Assembly (NCBI GenBank): GCA_900073065.1
Contig: FJOG01000024.1
Location: 1,040,591 to 1,099,498, forward strand
Direction of reading: 5' to 3'
Source: Phialocephala subalpina
Taxonomy: Eukaryota; Ascomycota; Leotiomycetes; Helotiales; Mollisiaceae
Length of the DNA stretch: 58,908 nucleotides
Below are positions 48,391 to 58,174 of the stretch, piece by piece. Numbering within the stretch: the stretch's first letter is position 1; each line of letters starts with the position of its first letter. A program made the position numbers and the translations under genes. A model generated the notes under the pieces. It did no database searches and was not told the origin of the DNA. It was given only the letters and a program-made list of their open reading frames with translations.

Positions 48391-49053
48391 TCAGACGAGT
48401 CCATCGTCCTCCCGTCTTGCCAGAGATATGCGCCTGAGCTGCTGCTCTGCTTGCTGGACCCTCCCCTCAAGATCTGCCCAGCTGTCACCTGCCCTAAGAA
48501 CGTCCATTGTATACCATCGTTGGATTAAGGCTGCGCTCTTCTCGCGTAGTTCTGCAAGATCTGCGTTCTGCGCTGCTTGAATACTTTCGACTTTCGCGAT
48601 ACGGGGTTGCAGTTCAATAAGCTGCGTTGAGAGTTTCGTCGAAGGTATAGGCAAGTCCAGAATAGACGTCAGACGGGATGCGGTAGAGGGATAAGAGCTC
48701 GCTGACGCCATAACAATAGCCAGAATGGTCTCGGTGTCCAGAGTTGTTGGCAACTGGTCTGCGTTTAGAGATTGAAATAGGTCCGGATATCTTGAGTCTG
48801 CAAAAGTTAGGTTATGTGGTACATTGGGCCTGAGCAACAAACGTATTCGTAGAAGATCCTGAATCACCCTTGATTTCGACGCAAGTTGGTGCAGAGCATG
48901 CTCCAAAGAAGCCAGTCGTTGCGCGACTGGAGGCTTCCCAATTGACGCTGATGTTTCGTTGACTTGGCCGCAGATCGCATACTCGATTCGCCGGAGTCTT
49001 GCTTCGAGGGCATCAATGGTCTCTGTAGCCGTCTTATCGAACGTGTTGTCCAT
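48391..49053 (-). CDS. ro-10: Dynactin p24 subunit, RO10-type nuclear distribution protein
   Basis: Exons 48843-49053 and 48391-48797 (intron 45 nt, with branch CTAAC near the CAG) give 205 residues. The intron has length divisible by three and no stop, so an unspliced frame of 220 residues is also open; splicing gives QDLLRIHSRYPDLFQ, matching the family. Start MDNTFDKTATETIDALEARL forms a helix, followed by QRLASLEHALHQLASKSRV, the family hallmark. The C-terminal half is coiled coil (RVQQAEQQLRRISLARRED). RO10 in Neurospora is needed for nuclear distribution as part of the dynactin shoulder. It divides a promoter with the amino-acid transporter gene. Confidence 0.88.
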   Translation of the reverse strand: MDNTFDKTATETIDALEARLRRIEYAICGQVNETSASIGKPPVAQRLASLEHALHQLASKSRVIQDLLRIRLLLRPNVPHNLTFADSRYPDLFQSLNADQLPTTLDTETILAIVMASASSYPSTASRLTSILDLPIPSTKLSTQLIELQPRIAKVESIQAAQNADLAELREKSAALIQRWYTMDVLRAGDSWADLEGRVQQAEQQLRRISLARREDDGLV

Positions 49054-49377
49054 TGTGTGTTCTGAATTGATTATCCCTGGAACACATCAAGAGATGCAGA
49101 TGGGAAGAAATCTGGAGAGTAAACAATAATTAGCGGACCCCTTCCCGCGGTTGTGGCGCAAGCTTCCGAAGTGTGGCTGGTGCAGGCGCTAAAACGGAAC
49201 CGCATCTTAACCACTCTTCACATCACGACAGAGTTGGATGACAGCAATTCCTCAAATGCACGCAAACACTTCTGGCACAGTACTTTTCTGCGAGTGAATC
49301 CTCCAATTTTGTCCCTTCGAACCATGTAATTGCGCAGTCTCGAGCCGGATAGATCGCAAACTGTACCTTCGAACGAA
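49054..49377. promoter_or_regulatory. 324-bp bidirectional promoter, RO10/AVT
   Basis: All DNA between the two divergent starts. No specific site assigned. Confidence 0.5.
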
Positions 49378-51182
49378 ATGGCTTCCTATTCTTCCATCGC
49401 AGCCCCAAGTGGCTACAGCTCAGATGCGTCGAGAGGGAGGAGGTAAAGCAGTCCTAGGTGCACTTCAACCAGAGCTGACATCTTGGGCAGACGCCGGTCT
49501 AGTAGGGCGATGAAAGACCAGAACTTCGGGGGGCAAGCCTCATGGATAAGCAGCAATGTGAACCTTGTTAATACAAGTATGCTCTCTCGACGCTTTACAG
49601 GGCTTATGCTAACTCTTAACAGTCATCGGAGCTGGGACCTTAGCCATGCCGCTTGCGATGTCACATATGGGTATCACTTTGGGAACTTTCGTGATATTGT
49701 GGTCAGGCCTCACGGCAGCCTTCGGCTTATATCTGCAAACACGATGCGCTCGTTACCTAGAGAGAGGCACATCTTCGTTCTTTGCGTTATCGCAACTCAC
49801 GTATCCGAATGCAGCTGTCATTTTCGACGCTGCTATTGCTATAAAATGCTTCGGTGTTGGAGTGAGCTATTTGATCATCATTGGGGATCTGATGCCAGGT
49901 GTCGTCAGGGGCTTTAACGAGAACGCCGACGCCATTCCATTTCTCGTAGACAGGCATTTTTGGGTGACTGTATTCATGTATACTCCACAACCTTTGCCAA
50001 TATCCTAGCTATTTGCTAACAACATTACTAGGCTTGTTGTCATACCACTGTCCTTTCTTCGACGTCTCGATTCGCTCAAATACACGAGTGTCGTGGCCTT
50101 GGTATCTATTGGATATCTAGTGATCTTGGTGGTTTATCACTTTGTAGAAGGAGATACAAAAGCCGATCGAGGGGTGATCCGAGTCGTTAAATGGGGTGGC
50201 CTTATCCCAGCATTGCAAAGCTTTCCGGTCATTGTCTTTGCATACACCTGCCATCAGAACGTAAGCAATAAGTGATCAGCTATTGTGCTTTCGAGAAAAC
50301 TAACTGCGACAGATGTTCTCGATTCTAAATGAAATCAAGGACAACTCACACAAACGGTGTGTCGCTCCCAGATAGCATGAATGTTCTAAAGCTAATCTGG
50401 TATTCCAGCACCACAAGTGTCATTGCCGCAAGCATTGGCTCTGCCGCCTCAATATATATTCTCGTCGCAGTCACTGGCTATCTTTCATTTGGCAACAGTG
50501 TTGCAGGAAACATTGTTGGGATGTGTTAGTAATATTCTTCCTGTGCTAGTAGATTCAGGCTAATCAGTCAGATATCCCGTCAGTTGCATCAACCATTGGC
50601 AAGGCAGCGATTGTCATCTTGGTTATGTTCTCATATCCTCTCCAAGTGCATCCCTGCCGAGCCTCAGTCGATGCGGTGTTGAAGTGGAGACCTAATGGCT
50701 TGAAGAGCTCACGTAACTCACCTAATGGCTCACCAGCAAGATCAGTGCCGTTACTCACTGGCATTCCAGCTCCTATCGCCAGAAATGACACCATTGGCGA
50801 GCTCAGATTCGCCATCATCACAACCGGGATCATTGTCCTAAGCTACATTGCTGCCATGACAGTGTCCTCACTCGACAAGGTCTTGGCTTATGTCGGCAGC
50901 ACGGGTAGCACGAGTATCAGTTTCATTCTCCCGGGACTATTCTACTACAAGATCTCCGCGCCAGATTCGATCCATCACCAAAGACTAGCTAAGGATGAGA
51001 ATGAAGATGACAGTGGGGAAGAGGACGAAGGGGGACTACTCGGCCAAGCTGGCCTGAGGTCAGCTGCATGGCGAAAGACGATACTGCGGAAGCTTTCTCT
51101 TGCTTTGGCAATATATGGCCTGTTTGTCATGGTCTTGTGCTTAGGAACGAACATGTTTTTCGCTGGAGGAGGTGGACATTGA
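49378..51182 (+). CDS. Vacuolar-type amino acid transporter (AVT, AAAP/SLC38 family)
   Basis: Seven exons: 49378-49442, 49491-49576, 49623-49977, 50032-50260, 50313-50356, 50409-50524 and 50572-51182, giving 501 residues. The hydrophilic N-terminus ends at QASWISSNVNLVNTIIGAGT, with the family's first helix NTIIGAGTLAMPLAMSHMGI formed across an intron. About eleven helices follow; FAYTCHQNMFSILNEIKDNS is a strong AVT5/6/7 marker, as is FSYPLQVHPCRASVDAVLKW. An acidic loop (DENEDDSGEEDEGG) precedes the last helix. Family members export amino acids such as Glu/Asp or Gln/Ile from vacuoles, or act at the plasma membrane in the SLC38 branch. The exact substrate is unknown. Confidence 0.92.
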
Positions 51183-51645
51183 ATTTCTCTTTCATACATT
51201 TTACAGAGCGAACATTGGTATCGGCGGAGTCATGGATCACGGCGTTACGGAAATGGCATTATCTTTGAATATAGATATCAATCTTAGGGGTGGGAATAAA
51301 GGGGTGAATATCAAGACGGCTTAGAGATGGAATATACAGAGACATTCATTCCTGGTCTACGAGGCGGGAAAGAAAAGATATATATAAACCATTTACAAAT
51401 AGTGTCATGTTGTCGCTCTTGACTTCGATAAAGCTACCAAACGGCATGTACACAAATGGCTTGCCTCCTCACCGAGATACACAGGCGTCACCTAGACCGT
51501 AACTATTCGAGTCGACAAGAATTCGGCCGAGGATTTCGTGAACTGATTCCTTCCTAGTCGATGTATGACCCATTCTCATTATGACTGAACGCCTCCATAT
51601 GCTATACACGTCGCTGTATTGTACAAATATCCTCAGAGCTTCCTC
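51183..51645. other. Intergenic between convergent genes
   Basis: About 460 bp of 3' flanks of the amino-acid transporter and the mitochondrial ribosomal protein gene. No feature recognised. Confidence 0.5.
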
Positions 51646-52106
51646 TTACTTTCCTCCGGTAGATCGGTATTTAGGCTCTAGTAAACCGGCCTGCACAACC
51701 GGTATCAGTATCTGCCACATTCCCTTTATTGGCTCTTTCCATACCATTGATAATAACCTCCAAGCAGGATCGCTGGGTTGGGCGCCTACTCCTAGCCAGT
51801 ATTTCGCTCTCGCAGAATCTAATCTGATGTCCTTGAATGGCTTCCCCTCCCCATCAGTCGGCGGCTTCGGTATCGGATCATAGGTCCCTATTTCTTCGCA
51901 TCAGTCTCTGCTATCTGCAATGCCCGGCTTGTATGGTATCGTACCCAGAACCTCGATCGGCTTGCTATTCCGTGCAGTCCTATAGAATTGTAAGTAAAAT
52001 GGACTAATGCGGGCACAATGAGAGCTTACCGTGCCTGCGCAACGACAATGTTGTAAAATGGGGCCTTGCGACGCCCAAAACGTGCTAATCTGATCTTGAC
52101 AACCAT
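51646..52106 (-). CDS. MRPS16: Mitochondrial small-subunit ribosomal protein bS16m
   Basis: Four exons: 52030-52106, 51945-51979 (35 nt), 51745-51887 and 51646-51690, giving 99 residues. No single frame shows the gene, so it is easily missed. Start MVVKIRLARFGRRKAPFYNI is the S16 signature, followed by VVAQARTARNSKPIEVLGTY and DPIPK. The fungal end reads RAKYWLGVGAQPSDPAWRLL, then GLLEPKYRS. bS16 binds 12S/16S-type rRNA early in small-subunit assembly in mitochondria. Intron 3 (54 nt) is in frame and stop-free. It is divergent from the NAD(P)HX epimerase gene, with 277 bp between starts. Confidence 0.9.
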
Positions 52107-52383
52107 CGTGGAGAGTTGTTGTCCAGCCAGTTGTTGAATCGCCGTCTTGAATAAAGTTCGCTACATTTTTTGATGGTCGGTTTCCGCTCCGCCCCGCTTG
52201 ATTTCCGCTCCCCTTCTGGTCAGGGGTCCAAGGTAAGGTGATGTCAACGTTGATGGAAGCATCAGGTGCTGAAATTCATCAAAACTTGAGAAACGTTCAG
52301 TGAAGTTCATTTCCACGGTGAACATCTTCATTTCTGAACTCTCCATTCTCGTATTCTCATGGTTGATCTGCTGAAGGTTGGCT

Positions 52384-53432
52384 ATGAATACAATGAAGGT
52401 ACAACGCCACCAGACAACCACCGCATCTGAAGCTGACTTTGCTATCTGAAGACACTTTCTGCTAAAAATGCCGCGGCTCTGGACAAGGATCTCATGAGCG
52501 TTGGCGCATTCTCTATTGATCAACTTATGGAATTGGCAGGCCTGTCGGTTTCTCAAGCAGGTTGGACGCTCTTCGTCTGCTCGTCGTTCATTTTCTGAAT
52601 CTTGCTAGTCTATCGTGTCCATCCTCTGAATAGAGGTAGAAGAATCCTTGTTGCTTGCGGACCTGGAAATAATGGTAAGTCTGTATTGCAAGATGATTCG
52701 GGGTGGCATAACCGAATGACACAGGTGGTGATGGACTTGTTGCTGCGAGACATCTTTGGCATTACGGTTACAAGCCAACTATTTACTACCCAAAACAGAG
52801 CAAGAACGAGCTTTACCAGGTAATTAGCACCAAAACAGTCAAGATGACCTGTCATTCAAACCTGAAGGTGCTGACCATGTACCTTGCCAGCGTCTTTCAA
52901 CCCAACTCAAGAACTTGAACATCCCGTTCACAGAAGATTTCCCTGCTGCGCTCAAGGAGTCAGACCATGTTGTTGACGCAATCTTCGGTACGTCAAGTGT
53001 TCTCTGCGGCTCTTCTATCTCGTAACTCAGCTGATCAGTCCAAGGCTTCTCCTTCTCCGGCGAGGTGCGCGAGCCATTTCCAGCTGTCATTGAAGCACTC
53101 CAAGCAACGTCAGTTCCAGTAACTTCTGTCGACGCTCCTTCGTCCTGGAATATTGAGGGTGGACCGCCATCGTCTGGCCCGGGCTCAAGCTTCAACCCTG
53201 CTGTCTTAGTCAGTCTAACGGCTCCAAAGCCGTTAGTGAAGTACTTCAAAGGCCGTCATTTCATAGGCGGACGGTAAGTAAAATTGCCCCTCCCCTCCAC
53301 GACATCAGCTCATGGATTGACCCCATCAGGTTTGTGAGTCCTGACATCAAGAAAAAGTATGATCTGGAACTGCCAGAATATGAGGGCATTGACCAAGTTG
53401 TTGAGGTAGGAGTAAATGGTCAAAAGTTGTAA
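52384..53432 (+). CDS. NNR1: NAD(P)H-hydrate epimerase (YjeF N-terminal domain)
   Basis: Seven exons: 52384-52398 (15 nt), 52452-52560, 52609-52674, 52725-52819, 52891-52987, 53045-53273 and 53330-53432, giving 237 residues. It repairs damaged (R)-NAD(P)HX to the S form for the dehydratase. Marks: TLSAKNAAALDKDLMS and FSIDQLMELAGLSVSQAVYR at the start, RILVACGPGNNGGDGLVAAR (binding loop, split by an intron), HVVDAIFGFSFSGEVREPFP with the catalytic Asp, and SVDAPSSWNIEGGP. The short first exon reads MNTMK; Met at 52393 is an alternative start. No long presequence is seen, so the form may be cytosolic. All introns agree in phase. Confidence 0.9.
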
Positions 53433-53684
53433 TGTAATCATACATTTATTAGCTGGGACTTGCGTCCCTATTCTGCTCTGCGAGACGTCCCCATTCGAGT
53501 AGACATTCAAATCTATAGCTGTGCTTTTACTTTCTGCCTCGTCACAGTCGTCGTTCTCTGCTTTCTAGTATGCTGCAGTGGCATCCCAGATCATTCCGTA
53601 AGATCGTGGTCTCATCTACCTCACCTCCAGAACGGCGAAGTGTCTATTTCTCCTCATGCTGCAGTGTATTAGCCCAGAGTTGAG

Positions 53685-56042
53685 CTAGTCGGATCCGTTG
53701 GTACCAACCTCTTCAAATAATACCAGCACAGTCCCAGCTTTGCAAATGTCCTTGAACAGTCAGTTGGTATTTTGATTCTACTTCGGATAACTTACTCCTG
53801 CTTTGTGGACTAGCTTTGCGACGACTCCGCTCTGCGGTGAGCGAATCACTGTCTCCATTTTCATGCTCTCGATGCTGTTCAATGGTCAGAAAGTCCTTCA
53901 GCTGCACGAATAGTGGAGCCTTACACGACTAAAGGTTGGTCCTTCTTCACTTTGTCTCCTTCCTTGACCTCGTTTCTCAACACCTTGCAGGGCATTGGTG
54001 CTAGTACGCTATTCGTTACATCCATCAAGCCCAGAGCCTTCTCAAACCAACCAGGGATTGAGAGTGTCAAATTTATTTGCTTGCCATGTTGGAACAGAGA
54101 AAGCTTGTCGCCATCAACGATCAGAGTGCTTTCAACTCGGGTATGTGGGAAGAATGTCGATATCGTTGGATGTCCGGGTGTGCAAAGTACATTTGAATAG
54201 GTCTGATCGATGCCGGACCCCTTTACAGAAACCTGGAAGAGATTTGGCCCAGATTGCTCAAGATCGACCTGAATGGGCTCTGAAGAACCCGTAGGGATGA
54301 ATTTATACTGGCGCGAACTAGTCTGCCCAAATCCAACTGCTTCTGCGTGAGGACCTTGTCCAATGTTCAATGCCCCCGAGGACAATTCATTCGACAAGAG
54401 ACCTAGAGCAGCTTGAGCGAAAGCCTCCGGCTCAACAACGTCGGGAGCAAACAATTCGCCATTGTGCTTCTGGATGTATCCGGTCTCTACGTCGCCCCGA
54501 ATGAAATCCGGGCTCTTGCAAATCTTCTTCAGAAACTCAATATTGGTGCTGAGGCCTACTACTTCGTAATCTTGAAGTGCAGCGTGGAGTTTCCGGATCG
54601 CAACTTCCCGGGTTGGGCCACTAATAATGAGCTTCGCAATCATGCCATCTGCAGAGATATTAGCAGTTGCTTTTATTTCAAGAGCCGAAGGGCCAATCTC
54701 AGAATGTCCAAAGTATCCTGGGCCATTCTTTTGAGCTGAAAGCACGTACCGTACGCCGAAGAGACCGTATCCCCTTCGATGAAGCCTGCATCGATGCGAA
54801 CACTCTCTGATAACTTTGGGGTCCTGAGGTGGATGAGTTTGCCAGAATCCGGCATGAAATTCTGGCTTGGATTTTCAGCATAAATTCTAGCTTCTATGGC
54901 CCATCCTCGCTCTGCGATTCGCCGGGCGATGGTTTCTTGGTCCAAAGGTAAGGGCTCGCCTGCTGCAACCTTGAATTGCCAGGAGACAAGATCCTCTCCA
55001 GTCATCTCCTCGGTGACTGGATGCTCAACTTGGAGTCTCGTATTCATCTCCATGAAGAAAAACTCATTGGTATCATTGTCAAAGATAACTTCTGGTATCA
55101 GCTGGATGTGTATGGCACCAGGACCGGATTCTTACATTCTACGGTGCCTGCACCTTCATAACCAACGGCCAACGCAGCTGCTCGGGCCTTTTGCCACAGG
55201 TCCTGTCGTATATCTTCTGCTAAATTTGGTGCCGGAGCTTCTTCCAGGATCTTCTGATGTCTTCGTTGGAGACTGCAATCACGCTCGCCAAGAGCAACGG
55301 CATTTCCATGCTTGTCTGCAAATATCTGGACTTCGATGTGTCTTGGGGTCGCAATATATTTCTCCACCAGCATCACATCATCCCCGAAGGAGTTTCTACC
55401 CTCGCTCTTTGCACTCTCTAGCTTGTCCAGGAATTCCTGCTCGTGCAAAGCTATCCTCATTCCCTTCCCGCCACCTCCCTTCACAGCTTTCACCATGACT
55501 GGGAATCCAATCTTCTTGGCTTCTTCGAGCAGATGTAGTGGTTCCTGATTCGCTCCGTGGTAGCCTGGTATACATGGTACACCTGCCTGGATCATGATGT
55601 CCTTGCTCCTCGACTTATTTCCCATTGCCTCGATGGCTTTCCATGGCGGTCCAATGAAGACCAGCCCTTCCTCGAGACATCGTTTCGCAAACGCCGAATT
55701 CTCGCTTAGAAAACCATAGCCTGGATGTAGTGCTTCACAACCTTGTGCCTTGGCTATTGAGATGATTCGTTCCCCGTCGAGGTATGCGTTCGATTCACCG
55801 ATATTGATCGCGAATGGGCTCGAAAGTGCGTGTTGAGAGTGGGCATCAGGATCTGTGTAAATTGTTGTACATCGCACACCTAGAGCAGAGGCAGTACGTC
55901 CCACACGCAGTGCTATTTCCCCACGATTGGCAATAAGGACGGAGGTTATGTGATGTGTTTGCGTAGTAGTTGAGAGATGGCGACGCTGTGCAGAGGATTG
56001 GATTGCGCGGCTGAGAAGCCGTGATCGACTTACAGGATACAT
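53685..56042 (-). CDS. mccA: Methylcrotonyl-CoA carboxylase alpha (biotin) subunit, mitochondrial
   Basis: Five exons: 55136-56042, 54750-55088, 53925-54648, 53796-53874 and 53685-53750, giving 704 residues. A basic leader ([20 protein letters not shown]) targets mitochondria. The biotin carboxylase domain shows [27 protein letters not shown], the ATP-grasp loop [14 protein letters not shown] and [15 protein letters not shown]. The middle BT-like region follows. The biotinyl domain contains IESMKMETV, with the acceptor lysine at residue 662, on its own 79-nt exon. Partner of MccB; together they carboxylate 3-methylcrotonyl-CoA in leucine catabolism. The substrate class is set by the pairing and by close similarity to MCC alpha over PCC or ACC. 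Intron 2 interrupts the usual YDPMIAKL as YDGMIAKL. Confidence 0.94.
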
Positions 56043-56612
56043 TGGGACAGCTCCTTGATCGCAAGAGAGGAACTTTCGGGCAGTTCTCTTTCCCTTGGGA
56101 TCTTGGGAGCATTTGAATGAATGAGAACGAGTTTGTTGACTTTGGCAAGCCGCAGCTAACCGCGCGCTGTGCTGAGAATGAGGAGCCCCGCACCTTCCCC
56201 ACGGAAAATCTTCGGGCCACCAGGGGCCTTTGGATAAAGTTATGCAAATCCAAGCCCATCAGGAGCAGCTTCCCTTGATTCGTTCGTGGCTCAACGTGTC
56301 AATTCATCTTTGTCTTCATCTCGTTTCACCTCTTTTCTTACTTTCAGTTGCAATGGTACTGATCATTTATTTTGGTACATATTTGCTTGAGCCGAGGTAT
56401 ATACACGGGCATACGAAGGGCCGGTTAAAAAGTATTGAGCCATGGTCCGAGCTTTCCTCTCCCAAATACTTGATTTTTGGTAGTGAAAATCACGTGCGAG
56501 GCTCAATACTTTTTAACCGGCCCTTCGTAGAGGACATTGATGCGTTGGACTATGTACAATCACTCTCATGTAATACTGTTGGTAGCAGGAGTCCTCCACT
56601 TTTTCATATGAT
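56043..56612. other. Intergenic, mccA promoter side with MITE insertion
   Basis: 570 bp between the start of mccA and the end of the secreted protein gene, both on the minus strand. It holds the MITE described separately. The mccA-proximal 200 bp are the likely promoter and include AGCCGCAGCTAACCGCG near 56149-56165. Confidence 0.55.
56412..56529. mobile_element. MITE-like element with 28-bp perfect terminal inverted repeats and TA target duplication
   Basis: Left arm 56414-56441 begins CGAAGGGCCGGTTAAAAAGT; the right arm 56500-56527 is its perfect reverse complement over 28 bp. Each outer end is flanked by TA (56412-56413 and 56528-56529), the target-site duplication of Tc1/mariner/pogo transposons. 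The element body is 114 bp with a 58-bp unrelated core and no coding capacity. Perfect arms suggest a recent insertion. It lies in the mccA upstream region and 3' of the secreted protein gene. Confidence 0.85.
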
Positions 56613-57538
56613 CTAAGGAGCGGTCGGTGTAACAGTCGTCAACGTTACACCCACACACTTGCTACCGGTTGTGTCAACAGTAAGTTGGGCCTGTCACAGG
56701 TCAGTACTGCCGATCAGTAGCTCTGGTATTTACTGCACCAAGTGCCTAGGTCCGCCAGAAATTAAAATAACTTACAGCACTGTCGTGTCCGCTTTGACAG
56801 GCAGTTCCCGACGTAAGCTCTCCTCCCACGAGACTGACGAATTGCGTCTCCGAGGCGGCGCAGTCAACCGCCTTGAAGTCTGTCCCATTGAACCCAACAC
56901 ATGCTTGTTTTCCAACGAGGTCAGGTCGAAAACCGGCATCTGAATGCGATATTAGTACTGCTTGACTCCGACGAAGATGTCGGTTCGCCCGGGGGGGCTA
57001 GGTGCAGTCTCGGTGCTGTAGGGACTGATCACAGCTCGGAGCATCACGTACCAAAGCTTCGCTGCACGAGGAGAACGTTGGCTCCGGAAGCAGACGTAGA
57101 AGGCGTCACTTGTCGATCAGCGGCATTGTTAACGCACGCCGCGTCCACGATTTCACCTAAAATGGCTCGTCAGCTTTCAGGTTGCAGGTGGTCCACCCAA
57201 ATAGTAGAACTCAGCAGCGAAGTACACAACAATCAGAGATTGAGTGCCATGGCTGCTTCCTAACTGGACCTTTCAGTGTTCCGGGGTTGCCTGGACAACG
57301 CCCAATCCACTATCCTTATGCTGAGGCTTCCAATCGAGTTTCGGGAGAGCATACCATTGTTGCGGAAGGTGAGGCACTCATTTCCAGCAATTCCACCAAC
57401 TTCCTTCATGACAATCGTTGAGGCGCCACGTGTGACAGTCGTCGCTGCCGCTGTGCTCGAATCTTTCTTCGCCGGTACTGCGGCTACACCTGCATAGAGA
57501 GCGAGCCCGCCGAACAGTATCTGATTGAAGCCTCTCAT
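56613..57538 (-). CDS. Small secreted cysteine protein, putative effector-like
   Basis: Four exons: 57355-57538, 57052-57156, 56776-56939 and 56613-56690 (introns 198, 112 and 85 nt), giving 176 residues. A signal peptide (MRGFNQILFGGLALYAGVAA) is followed by VPAKKDSS, and no other membrane segment is seen. Six cysteines occur after the signal, in a duplicated pattern: ECLTFRNNGEIVDAAC and ACVGFNGTDFKAVDC, then TACQSG and SKCVGVT. This suggests two related modules with C-x(n)-NG/NGT-x-C spacing. All splice phases and branch sites (TACTAAT, GCTGAC) agree, which supports the model. I do not know the family. Secretion is inferred from the signal peptide. Confidence 0.7.
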
Positions 57539-57730
57539 GGTGATATGCTTGGTCTGCTGAGAATAAATTATGGAGTGATATAAGGCGAATTGCAGCAAGC
57601 TAGACACAAAATTGAAGGAATGAGTGGAGAGAAATTTGTTCAAGAGCAGACTAGTCCGCTTAATATGAAAAGAATGGGTGAGAGAAAACGAGCGGTAGTA
57701 GAAGAGAAAATAGAAGCAGGACGTAGACAT

Positions 57731-58171
57731 TTATGTATTGAATATTTCCTCCTCGAGATCTGCCATCTGATCTTGATGCCCCAGTCCCATGGTACGACCC
57801 GCAAAGAAGCTATGGTGATCCTTGCACCGATTCCAAACAGTTTTCAGATGGAAACTCTTCCTGCTGAAACGTCTTGGCGGTCTTGAATGGCAGAAGCGAG
57901 AGGCGCTTCGCGAGGAGCAACGGAAAAGTCTATCGAAGAGTTCTATATCGTGGATTGTGTCTCCCACGTTGCGGGCGTTGCGCATGGTCTGAACGGCGTG
58001 TGGAAACAGAGTTAGTGGGAAGGCATTCGCAGAAAGTGAAGTGAGGAAGCTGCGGGCGACGAATAGGTCGAGGTTGAGTTGATGTGGGGCAGAGACTACG
58101 CTAGTCCCGTCACCACCAAGCGCTGGATCATTCTGAGCCTCCCTCGCCTCGAATCGAATCTCCCTCCCAAG
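57731..58171 (-). CDS. Possible hypothetical gene or exon, start unresolved
   Basis: An open frame of about 146 codons ends at TAA 57731-57733. It has no ATG at its upstream edge; the first in-frame Met falls inside (MRNARNVGDTIHDIELFDRL), after a TGA upstream near 58190. A spliced upstream exon is possible: a short frame starting MKWLSSFYLRRLLIAL lies just before it, but I could not join them with confidence. The sequence contains AFPLTLFPHAVQTMRNARNV and DQMADLEEEIFNT. No family recognised. Confidence 0.25.
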   Translation of the reverse strand, partial: LGREIRFEAREAQNDPALGGDGTSVVSAPHQLNLDLFVARSFLTSLSANAFPLTLFPHAVQTMRNARNVGDTIHDIELFDRLFRCSSRSASRFCHSRPPRRFSRKSFHLKTVWNRCKDHHSFFAGRTMGLGHQDQMADLEEEIFNT

Positions 58172-58174
58172 CAA

